From contig JBBRWV010000044.1 of assembly GCA_038248985.1 (NCBI GenBank), forward strand, positions 1-25,375: 25,375 nt of DNA, in the 5' to 3' direction. Below are positions 1 through 5,569 of this stretch, one piece after another. Origin of the DNA: JBBRWV01 sp038248985. Lineage in GTDB: Bacteria > Planctomycetota > Phycisphaerae > WQYP01. The stretch's first letter is position 1; each line of letters opens with the position of its first letter. The notes beneath the pieces were generated by a model. The model was not told the origin of the DNA and searched no databases. It saw only the letters and a program-made list of their open reading frames with translations. The translations under genes were made by a program, and so were the position numbers.

Positions 1-90
1 CGCACCGTGGCCGACGACTTCAAGGCCACGATGCGACTGCGCTTCGACGACCTGCTACCCAAGTGGAACTATGTGGCCGTGCCCCAGTAA
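1..90 (+). CDS. C-terminal end of a truncated CDS, possibly ISAzo13-type transposase
   Basis: An open frame enters from the left edge and stops at TAA 88-90, leaving 29 residues that end LLPKWNYVAVPQ. No domain can be assigned from so little. As I remember them, planctomycete ISAzo13-family transposases end in a WNYTI-type motif after a basic helix, and WNYVAVP after RLRFDDLL resembles that. The identification is therefore a hint from memory, not a match. The repeat-rich, gene-poor DNA that follows fits an insertion-sequence end. It could equally be the tail of an unrelated protein. Confidence 0.4.
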   Translation, partial: RTVADDFKATMRLRFDDLLPKWNYVAVPQ

Positions 91-198
91 ATCATTGACA
101 GTTGTTGATGCGCCGGTCCTTAGCACCAGAAAAATCGCGAAATAAACGAGGGCAGGCAGGACCCCGAAAAAAACAAGAGAACGTATTGTTCTATTCAT
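55..198 (-). CDS. Possible small or truncated membrane protein
   Basis: A 47-residue frame begins at ATG 198-196. It has a basic start (MNRTIR), then one strongly hydrophobic stretch at about residues 8-26 (LVFFGVLPALVYFAIFLVL). The last dozen residues lie opposite the end of the CDS that stops at 90. The frame may therefore be the N-terminus of a membrane protein cut off by whatever element brought that CDS. No ribosome-binding site is evident. It may also be a chance frame, since a single hydrophobic segment is weak evidence. Confidence 0.22.
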   Translation of the reverse strand: MNRTIRSLVFFGVLPALVYFAIFLVLRTGASTTVNDLLGHGHIVPLG

Positions 199-432
199 GC
201 AGCGGCACTCGTTGTTTTGCGGGAAACTCTCCCCTCGGGCAATGCGTTCGCCCATGGACTCAACCATGATACTTCGTTCTGCGGGTCGGCAACAGGGTGT
301 TCGCGGTCTATACGGTTCTGAGAGATGAGATTCCGACCACGTAGTGCGGTTGCGACATCAGATTCAATATGATGAGCGTTACGTGTTTGAATGAGTCGGC
401 CTTTCAGGCCTCGCACGACGGGGGGCACGTAT

Positions 433-520
433 CCACCGTGGGTTTACGCCGCACGGCTACTTAAAGCCGCTGCTTCGCAGCTCCGTGGCGGAAGGTGGAG
501 TCGGGGGTGAAGAGGTCGTT
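433..520. repeat. Hairpin-rich dispersed repeat, copy A
   Basis: The block starts CCACCGTG, runs through TTACGCCGCACGGCTACT and AAGCCGCTGCTTCGCAGCTC to CGTGGCGG, and ends GGGGGTGAAGAGG-TCGTT. Nearly the same order recurs at 612-710. Identity is close to perfect over the central ~50 bases and looser in the GC-rich joint. The core is a worn form of the palindrome CCGTGGGC-TTAC-GCCCACGG, which I recall as common in planctomycete spacers. A CTGC/GCAG hairpin follows it. Confidence 0.7.
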
Positions 521-538
521 GAAATTGGTCTTGGCCAT
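461..538 (-). CDS. Possible micro-ORF ending in the repeat
   Basis: A 25-residue minus-strand frame starts at ATG 538-536 and stops at TAA 463-461. AAGGAA lies about 6 bases upstream, a reasonable ribosome-binding site. The peptide opens MAKTNFNDLFTP and finishes RHGAAKQRL. The second repeat copy encodes a similar peptide (NDNLFTP...RHGAAKQRL) in a frame without that start. It could be a real tiny gene, the remnant of a gene whose end was replaced by the repeat, or chance. I have no function for it. Confidence 0.2.
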   Translation of the reverse strand: MAKTNFNDLFTPDSTFRHGAAKQRL

Positions 539-611
539 GAGGTTCCTTGCAGGGAGGTGAGTGGGTGAGGGTATTCGACGATGTAGGTGGAAATGGGGAA
601 GGGGATGGGCG

Positions 612-710
612 TCCACCGTCAACCTTGGGCTTACGCCGCACGGCTACTGAAAGCCGCTGCTTCGCAGCTCCGTGGCGGCGGGCTGGGGCGGGGGTGAAGA
701 GGTTGTCGTT
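612..710. repeat. Hairpin-rich dispersed repeat, copy B
   Basis: This is the second copy of the 433-520 block. It begins CCACCGTC, has GGGCTTACGCCGCACGGC and the shared AAAGCCGCTGCTTCGCAGCT core, and ends GGGGGTGAAGAGGTTGTCGTT. Relative to copy A it carries a few extra bases after the start and a different GC-rich joint (681-690). The copies lie about 180 bases apart in the same orientation. Confidence 0.7.
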
Positions 711-895
711 TCTTTGGATACTCATCTTTTTCTTTCTGTTCTTCCTCCTGGAGTTAAGATTCGATTTGCTGGCGGGTGGAGCAACTGGGGATTGGGTAGG
801 ATACGGCGGATGGTTTCGTGCGGCGTAGAAGCAATTCGCGCAGGGGTGCGGAAATATACGAATACGGGGAGTTCGTTTGTCGAGGGGAATGTGGG

Positions 896-901
896 TATGA
901 T
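896..901 (+). promoter_or_regulatory. Candidate -10 box for a leaderless start
   Basis: TATGAT ends 6 bases before the ATG at 908, so transcription would begin at or next to the start codon. The best upstream partner is TTCGTT at 872-877 with an 18-base spacer, which is weak. The only Shine-Dalgarno-like match (GGAG 902-905) is too close to the ATG to work normally. Confidence 0.35.
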
Positions 902-907
902 GGAGCT

Positions 908-1462
908 ATGAAACACCTGAAATTCCAAGAGCTTGTGGACACCCGCCGGGTCATTACGATTACGCCGAAGTACCCGCCGTACGATACGGGGGTGGGGTTT
1001 GCGTTGGGGGTGTCGGAAGAGATGCTGCTGATGCAGGAGATTTTGGAGTTTCATTTGTCGGGGTATTCGATCACGCCGATCGAGGAGATTCGTTCGGTGC
1101 GTTCGAAGAAGGCGGAGCGGACGCTGGAGCGGTTGCTGGAGGCGGAGGGGGTGATGAAGCAGGTGGGGATCAAGGATGCGCCGCCGCTGAATGACTGGCC
1201 GGAGTTTTTCCGTTGGCTGCAGGGGGAGAGCAAGCTGGTACAGGTGCAATTTTTTGACACGGTGGAGCCGGGGTTTTCGGATGAGGGGAGCGTGTATGGG
1301 CGGATCATCGGGCTGTCATCGCGGAGCGTGGCGGTGCGGAATTTCACGGAAAAAGGGGAGTGGGAGAGCGAATCGACGGTGATTGCTTACGATAATTTGA
1401 AGCGCATTCGGTGGGATACGGAGTATCTGAATGTGTTTACGAAGTATTTGCCGAAGATGTGA
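908..1462 (+). CDS. Conserved-looking hypothetical protein with a C-terminal beta-barrel-like domain
   Basis: This encodes 184 residues with no signal peptide or membrane segment, so it is probably cytoplasmic. I do not recognise the family. The N-terminal half is charged and partly helical (a Lys/Arg/Glu-rich run at about residues 60-90). The C-terminal 65 residues alternate short hydrophobic strands with charged turns (GRIIGLSSRSVAVRNF, then STVIAYDNLKRIRW), a pattern like small SH3- or LSm-like barrels. That fold is an inference. The frame stays open upstream to 818, but ATG 908 follows a -10-like TATGAT, so I chose it. The gene ends 41 bases before the convergent msrA and stands alone. 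The codons are G-rich, like the surrounding plus strand. Confidence 0.7.
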   Translation: MKHLKFQELVDTRRVITITPKYPPYDTGVGFALGVSEEMLLMQEILEFHLSGYSITPIEEIRSVRSKKAERTLERLLEAEGVMKQVGIKDAPPLNDWPEFFRWLQGESKLVQVQFFDTVEPGFSDEGSVYGRIIGLSSRSVAVRNFTEKGEWESESTVIAYDNLKRIRWDTEYLNVFTKYLPKM

Positions 1463-1499
1463 TTTTTTAACCAGGAAGGCGCGAAGGCACGAAGAAAGC
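1463..1499. repeat. Degenerate CGAAGGCACGAAG-type spacer repeat
   Basis: The 41-base gap between two convergent genes is filled by TTTTTTAACC followed by about three imperfect 8-9 base units: CAGGAAGG, CGCGAAGG and CACGAAGA. As I recall, strings of the form AACCACGAAGGCACGAAG are scattered through spacers of planctomycete and verrucomicrobial genomes. It has no terminator-like stem. Confidence 0.45.
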
Positions 1500-1503
1500 T
1501 CAT

Positions 1504-2172
1504 TTACTTGAGCTCGGGCTTGATGTTGGCTTGGAATTTTTCGCGCACCTTTTCGACCTTGGGCAGGGCGATGCGCTGGATGTAGGGTTGCTGTGGATTG
1601 CAGACCGCGTAGTCCTGGTGGTAGTCCTCAGCGGGGTGGAAGGCCTTGAGTGGTTCAAGGGTGGTGAGGATGGGCTTGGGAAAAGCCCGGGCGGCGGTGA
1701 GGTCGGCGATGATGGCCTGGGCGATTTGTTTTTGCTCATCGTTGGCGTAAAAAATGGTGGAGCGGTACTGGGTGCCGAAGTCATTGCCTTGGCGATTAAG
1801 GGTGGTGGGGTCATGGGTGGCGAAATGGATTTGCAGCAGCTTTTCGTAATTGACTTTTTTCGGGTCGTAGGTGATGCGGACGGCTTCGGCGTGTTCGGTG
1901 GCGCCGGTGGAGACGGCTTTGTAGTTGGCGGTTTCGGCGGTGCCGCCGGCGTAGCCGCTGACGACGGAGGAGACGCCGTCGATTTGTTCGAAGACGGCTT
2001 CGACGCACCAGAAGCAGCCGCCGGCGAAGACGGCTTCGGCGCGTGGGCCGGGGGTTGCTGGCTGGGTGCCGAGGCCGGGTTTGCCAGAGCCGGACGTGGA
2101 GACAGCGCGTTCGCACGCGCCGAGAACCGCTAACAATAAGACGGTGAATGTCAGGAGCATAAGGGTTCGCAT
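1504..2172 (-). CDS. msrA: Peptide-methionine (S)-S-oxide reductase MsrA, lipoprotein form
   Basis: MsrA reduces methionine-S-sulfoxide in proteins back to methionine. This 222-residue version starts with a lipoprotein signal: a hydrophobic stretch, then LAVLGAC with Cys20 as the expected lipidated residue. A Ser/Gly/Pro linker follows to about residue 44, so the enzyme should sit outside the cytoplasm on a membrane. The catalytic motif GGCFWC places the reactive Cys at 53. The family motif GTQYRS lies near residue 137, and a single later Cys (AVCNPQQ, near 190) could serve as resolving residue. The MsrA fold is full length. No MsrB or thioredoxin-like partner is nearby. AGAGGA at 2183-2188 precedes the ATG, and a good promoter lies at 2193-2221. 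It is monocistronic and convergent with the gene at 908. Confidence 0.95.
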   Translation of the reverse strand: MRTLMLLTFTVLLLAVLGACERAVSTSGSGKPGLGTQPATPGPRAEAVFAGGCFWCVEAVFEQIDGVSSVVSGYAGGTAETANYKAVSTGATEHAEAVRITYDPKKVNYEKLLQIHFATHDPTTLNRQGNDFGTQYRSTIFYANDEQKQIAQAIIADLTAARAFPKPILTTLEPLKAFHPAEDYHQDYAVCNPQQPYIQRIALPKVEKVREKFQANIKPELK

Positions 2173-2192
2173 CTCGTTAAATTCCTCTCTGC

Positions 2193-2221
2193 ATCGTAGG
2201 CAGGAAAAAGTGTGTTGACAA
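2193..2221 (-). promoter_or_regulatory. Sigma70-like promoter of msrA
   Basis: Read on the minus strand, TTGTCA (2221-2216) and TACGAT (2198-2193) are separated by exactly 17 bases. The -35 box matches the consensus at 5 of 6 positions and the -10 box at 4 of 6. The predicted start near 2186 leaves a leader of about 14 bases before the msrA ATG. Confidence 0.6.
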
Positions 2222-2246
2222 CTGCGGCCGGGCGCGGCGCGGGGAC

Positions 2247-2281
2247 AAAAAAAGGTCCGCCGGATTTCCGACGGACCTTTT
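2247..2281 (-). terminator. Intrinsic terminator of fba
   Basis: On the minus strand GGTCCGTCGG, loop AAAT, then CCGGCGGACC (2277-2254) form a stem with one mismatch. Seven T residues follow directly (2253-2247). The stem begins 38 bases after the fba stop. The A-run before the stem is short, so it could work weakly in the other direction as well. Confidence 0.85.
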
Positions 2282-2315
2282 CATCGCTAGGGATGCGGGG
2301 CCAACAGGGGGGTGC

Positions 2316-3338
2316 TTACTTCTTGTTGTAGAACTTGGGGAGGGGCTTGCCGAGTTTTTCCCAGTGCTGAATGATGGCGTCGGCCTTGCCGGCGGAGTTG
2401 AGCACGTTGGGCTGGAGTTTGCGGCGGACCATGCCGATGATGGCTTCGCGGGCGGGGCCGAGGTAATTGCGGGGGTCGAATTCGGCGGGCTTGGTGGCGA
2501 AGACTTCGCGGATTTTGGCGGTCATGGCGAGACGAAGATCGGTGTCGATGTTGACTTTGCAGACGCCGTAGTTGGTGACGGCGTAGTTGATCTGATCTTC
2601 CGGGACGCCCTTGGCGTTGGGCATTTTGCCGCCGTACTTGTTGACGAGGTCGATGAATTCCTGGGGGACCGACGAGCTGCCGTGCATGACGAGGGGAAGG
2701 CCCGGGGCGGTCTTCATGATTTGTTCGATACGGTTGAAGGCGAGCTTGGCTTCATGCTTGAACTTGAAGGCGCCGTGGCTGGTGCCGATGGCGACGGCGA
2801 GGGAGTCGCAAGCGGTGCGTTTGGCGAATTCCGCGGCCTGGACGGGATCGGTGAGGAATTTTTCGACGTTCTTTTCGTACTCATGGGCGTCCATACCGAC
2901 GACGTCTTCTTCGATGCCGCCGAGCATGCCGAGTTCGGCTTCGACGGTAACGCCGGCTGCGTGGGAGACTTTGACCGCATCGGCGGTGACCTTGATGTTG
3001 TCTTCAAAGGAGTGATGGCTGCCGTCGATCATGACGGAGGTGAAGCCATCGTTGATGCAGGTTTGGACGAGCTCGACGGTATCGCCGTGATCGAGATGGA
3101 TGGCGATGGGGAGCCAGGGGTATTCGACGACGGCGGCATCAATGATGGCCTTGAGGTAGTGCATCTTGGCGTACTTGCGTGCGCCTTTGGAGATTTGGAG
3201 GATGAGGGGGGATTTTTCGGCGGCACAGGCTTCGATGATGCCTTGGCAGAGTTCCATGTTATTTACGTTGAAGGCACCGATTGCGAAACCGCCTGCGTAG
3301 GCAAGATCAAACATCGGCTTAGTGGTCATCAGGGGCAT
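2316..3338 (-). CDS. fba: Class II fructose-bisphosphate aldolase
   Basis: This cytoplasmic zinc aldolase interconverts fructose-1,6-bisphosphate with dihydroxyacetone phosphate and glyceraldehyde-3-phosphate in glycolysis and gluconeogenesis. It has 340 residues, the usual length. HLDHGD places catalytic Asp83 and zinc ligand His84. VEAELG (Glu133/Glu135) and GTSHG (His188) supply further metal ligands. MHGSSS (from 218) and NIDTD (from 263) bind the phosphates and substrate. The motif order is of the class IIB type. AAGGTG, five bases before the ATG, supports the start. A promoter lies upstream at 3409-3436 and a strong terminator downstream, so the gene appears to be a single unit although araC lies upstream on the same strand. 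Confidence 0.97.
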   Translation of the reverse strand: MPLMTTKPMFDLAYAGGFAIGAFNVNNMELCQGIIEACAAEKSPLILQISKGARKYAKMHYLKAIIDAAVVEYPWLPIAIHLDHGDTVELVQTCINDGFTSVMIDGSHHSFEDNIKVTADAVKVSHAAGVTVEAELGMLGGIEEDVVGMDAHEYEKNVEKFLTDPVQAAEFAKRTACDSLAVAIGTSHGAFKFKHEAKLAFNRIEQIMKTAPGLPLVMHGSSSVPQEFIDLVNKYGGKMPNAKGVPEDQINYAVTNYGVCKVNIDTDLRLAMTAKIREVFATKPAEFDPRNYLGPAREAIIGMVRRKLQPNVLNSAGKADAIIQHWEKLGKPLPKFYNKK

Positions 3339-3408
3339 AAAGACACCTTATTAAAAGAGGGTTTCGGGGAACTGGAAGTCCGAATTCGCTCGGATTGAAT
3401 AGCGGAGT

Positions 3409-3436
3409 ATTTTATAGAAAATTCAGGAATCTGCAA
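3409..3436 (-). promoter_or_regulatory. Sigma70-like promoter of fba
   Basis: On the minus strand TTGCAG (3436-3431) and TAAAAT (3414-3409) are spaced by 16 bases, within an AT-rich patch that stands out in this GC-rich spacer. Transcription would start near 3402, giving a leader of about 64 bases with AAGGTG before the fba ATG. Confidence 0.55.
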
Positions 3437-3555
3437 CGTGCGGGGCGAAAATGGTCGGGAGAGTGGAATGGGCAATTCCTGCAGAAAGGGGCGAAAATGG
3501 GGGCGCTGGCGGCCTTCTGAGGTGTCTATCGGCGGGCGACGAAAAAATCTGCGAT

Positions 3556-4494
3556 TCATTTGCCGGAGAGGCGGTGTTGCTCCCCCATAAAGGTTTGGGG
3601 GTGATCGGCGGCGGGGCGGCGGCGGAAGTCGCGTGGTGAGCAGCCCTGATGTTTGCGGAACATGCGGGTGAAATGGGCCGAGTCCGTGTAGCCGAGGCGC
3701 TGGGCGACGTCGGTGATGCGTAACTGGTCATCCATCAGGAGGAGGCCGGCGCGCTGGACGCGGCGGCGCTGATAGTATGCACCGAGACTTTGGCCGATGG
3801 CTTCGCGCACCAAGCGGGCGGCGTGATCGGTGGAGAGGCCGGAGGTTTCGGCAACGGCAGAGACGCGCAGAGGTTCGCCGCGCTCGACGAGGCGTTCGAC
3901 GGCATCGAGCATGGCGTGCACTTCGGGGCGGAGCTGGGGCGTGGAGGAGTGGGGCTGCGTGCGGGCGATGGCGCGGGAGAGGCGAATCAGGAGTTTCAAA
4001 GTGATGGCCCGCAGGAGGAGAATGGAGGGGTGATCCGCGCGCAATTCCGTTTCGGCTTCCTTGAGTTCGCGAATGGAATCGGCAAGTTCGCGTCGGCTGA
4101 GCGCGGTGATGTAGGTGGTTTCGCCGCGGGCGCGGGCAAATAAATGGCGGCTGAGGAAAAGGCGGATGAGATTTTCGGCATCACGCAGGGGGCGCAGTTC
4201 GTCGGCGAGCCATTCGGAGAGGTAATACATGTTGATGACGCGAAAGTTGTGGAGCTGGTCAAAGGCATGCACATCGCCGGGGGCGATGATGACGGTGGAG
4301 CCGGGGCGCAGGAAATCAGCTCCGCGGCTGGAGAGGTGGCGTGCGGAACCGGCGGTGACGATGCAGATTTCGTAATACTCATGATCGTGCGCGGCGACGT
4401 CGGCCCGGACGTGCATGGGCTGCACAAACAGCGGTTTGTGGGGTGAAATGCGGGCCTGTTCAGGCCGAAGGGTGTAGAGGGGCTTAAGGATCAT
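3556..4494 (-). CDS. AraC-family transcriptional regulator with cupin sensor domain
   Basis: This 312-residue DNA-binding regulator has the classic AraC layout. An N-terminal cupin-like sensor (about residues 25-90, with HDHEYYEI and APGDVHAF) is followed by a helical linker. The C-terminal double helix-turn-helix (about 205-300) includes the signature LGYTDSAHFTRMFRKHQGCSPRDFRR. It is divergent from the dioxygenase gene at 4608 and is probably its local regulator. I chose ATG 4494 because a promoter (TTGAAC-18-TACGAT) ends six bases before it, suggesting a leaderless message. An in-frame GTG at 4563, with AAGGGA ten bases upstream, would add 23 residues but would leave only 44 bases for two divergent promoters. 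The ligand is unknown. The gene ends 217 bases before fba. Confidence 0.9.
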   Translation of the reverse strand: MILKPLYTLRPEQARISPHKPLFVQPMHVRADVAAHDHEYYEICIVTAGSARHLSSRGADFLRPGSTVIIAPGDVHAFDQLHNFRVINMYYLSEWLADELRPLRDAENLIRLFLSRHLFARARGETTYITALSRRELADSIRELKEAETELRADHPSILLLRAITLKLLIRLSRAIARTQPHSSTPQLRPEVHAMLDAVERLVERGEPLRVSAVAETSGLSTDHAARLVREAIGQSLGAYYQRRRVQRAGLLLMDDQLRITDVAQRLGYTDSAHFTRMFRKHQGCSPRDFRRRPAADHPQTFMGEQHRLSGK

Positions 4495-4500
4495 GTCGGA

Positions 4501-4530
4501 ATCGTACAAGAAAATGCCGCCGCTGTTCAA
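4501..4530 (-). promoter_or_regulatory. Promoter of araC-type gene, leaderless configuration
   Basis: On the minus strand TTGAAC (4530-4525) and TACGAT (4506-4501) are separated by 18 bases. The -10 box ends six bases before the ATG at 4494, so the message would start at or beside the initiation codon. No ribosome-binding site precedes that codon. Confidence 0.5.
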
Positions 4531-4542
4531 GACTTTCAGCGG
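4520..4542. promoter_or_regulatory. Candidate operator: inverted repeat in the divergent spacer
   Basis: CCGCTG (4520-4525) and CAGCGG (4537-4542) form a perfect 6-base inverted repeat around 11 bases. It covers the -35 box of the regulator gene and lies 66 bases upstream of the dioxygenase ATG. That is a sensible site for autoregulation and divergent control. A six-base arm is short enough to arise by chance in GC-rich DNA. Confidence 0.3.
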
Positions 4543-4607
4543 AGGTTGGGTGATACTTTCCACCAGCGAAACATCCCTTCTTTTCTTTAACCACCGGAGC
4601 CAAAATT

Positions 4608-5408
4608 ATGAAAGACGTCATTTCCCCGGACCATGTTGCGCAGTTTCGCGACCAGGGTTTCATTGCCCTCGAAGGTTTCCTGGATACGGCCGAGCTGACC
4701 CGCTGGCGCGAAGCCACAGACGATGCGGTAGCCCAGCGCCTGCAGGAGAAGGGCTGGCAGAATCTCAACAACCAGGGGGAGGGCGGCGATGAGTATTACA
4801 AGCAGGTGTTCGTGCAATGTCTGAAGCTGGCGGACAGCCACGCGGACATGCATGAGATCATATTTGATGAGCGGCTGGGCCGGGCGGCGGCGACACTGGC
4901 GGAAGTCGATGGCATTCGCATCTGGCACGATCAGGCGCTGATCAAGCCGCCGTACGGGAATCCGACGGCGTGGCATCTGGATAATCCGTACTGGTCGTTT
5001 TCTTCGCGGCAGAGCATTTCCCTCTGGGTGGCGCTCGATGATGCGACTCTGATGAACGGCTGCATGGCGTACATTCCCGGCTCGCACAAGACGGCGCGTT
5101 TTGACAATGTGGGCATCGGCAGTTCCTTTGGCGGGCTGTTCAACGTCTATCCGGAATGGAAGAAGATGGATGCAGTTGCGATACCGGTGAAGGCGGGCTC
5201 GGCGGTTTTTCACAACGGGCTGACGGCCCACGGGGCCGGGGTGAACATGACGCCGCGGCCGCGCCGGGCGATGACGTGTGCGTACATGCCGGACGGTTCG
5301 ACGTTCAACGGCAACCAGAATGTGCTGCCGGAGGAGTATTTCAAGTCGCTTAAGCCGGGCGACGTGCTGAACGATGCGAAGATCAATCCGCTGCTGTGGC
5401 ATAAATAG
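4608..5408 (+). CDS. Phytanoyl-CoA dioxygenase (PhyH) family Fe(II)/2-oxoglutarate oxygenase
   Basis: The family hydroxylates small molecules using iron and 2-oxoglutarate. In bacteria the substrates are diverse, so phytanoyl-CoA should not be assumed. The 266-residue protein has the full iron site: His123 and Asp125 in WHLDNPYW, and the distal His208 in TAHGAG. Arg220 in PRPRRAM is the likely 2-oxoglutarate anchor. The double-stranded beta-helix core runs from about 105 to 230 (SISLWVALDDAT, then GCMAYIPGSHK). There is no signal peptide. GGAG lies eight bases before the ATG. The divergent AraC regulator suggests induction by a substrate-like compound, perhaps in sugar or compatible-solute metabolism. 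That last point is conjecture. Confidence 0.9.
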   Translation: MKDVISPDHVAQFRDQGFIALEGFLDTAELTRWREATDDAVAQRLQEKGWQNLNNQGEGGDEYYKQVFVQCLKLADSHADMHEIIFDERLGRAAATLAEVDGIRIWHDQALIKPPYGNPTAWHLDNPYWSFSSRQSISLWVALDDATLMNGCMAYIPGSHKTARFDNVGIGSSFGGLFNVYPEWKKMDAVAIPVKAGSAVFHNGLTAHGAGVNMTPRPRRAMTCAYMPDGSTFNGNQNVLPEEYFKSLKPGDVLNDAKINPLLWHK

Positions 5409-5458
5409 GCGGTCACAGAAATGCCGCGGGCGGGTGCGGATATCTTTGGCGGACGATT

Positions 5459-5486
5459 TTGTAAAAGCGGATTGTTCGGAGACAAT
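5459..5486 (+). promoter_or_regulatory. Weak candidate promoter for the giant permease gene
   Basis: TTGTAA (5459-5464) and GACAAT (5481-5486) are separated by 16 bases. Transcription would begin near 5493, just ahead of the upstream ATG 5501 and about 75 bases before the preferred ATG 5570. Both boxes match consensus only partly. Confidence 0.3.
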
Positions 5487-5569
5487 GCGTTGCGCCGCGC
5501 ATGATTGCATCTCTGCGGCCCACAGTCTTGGCGGACTGGGAACGGGTGACGTTTTTTGGTGTGCTGACA

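Larger units (their letters stand above)
91..907. other. Gene-poor accessory spacer with hairpin repeats
   Basis: No convincing protein gene lies here apart from the two very weak minus-strand candidates listed separately. Small hairpins occur at 398-410 (GGCCT TTC AGGCC), 436-456 (CCGTG...CACGG) and 470-480 (CTGC TTC GCAG). The 433-520 block recurs at 612-710. The plus strand from about 540 to 900 is strongly G-rich. The stretch resembles the mosaic repeat islands that I recall from planctomycete spacers. Confidence 0.5.

Noticed and set aside
2364..3398. A 344-codon plus-strand frame opposite the aldolase gene.
   Set aside because: Antisense shadow of fba, composed mainly of Gly, Asp, Val and Phe.
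4495..4563. Longer start for the AraC regulator (GTG 4563 with AAGGGA ten bases upstream).
   Set aside because: It would place the promoter and palindrome inside the coding region and leave 44 bases for two divergent promoters; kept only as an alternative.
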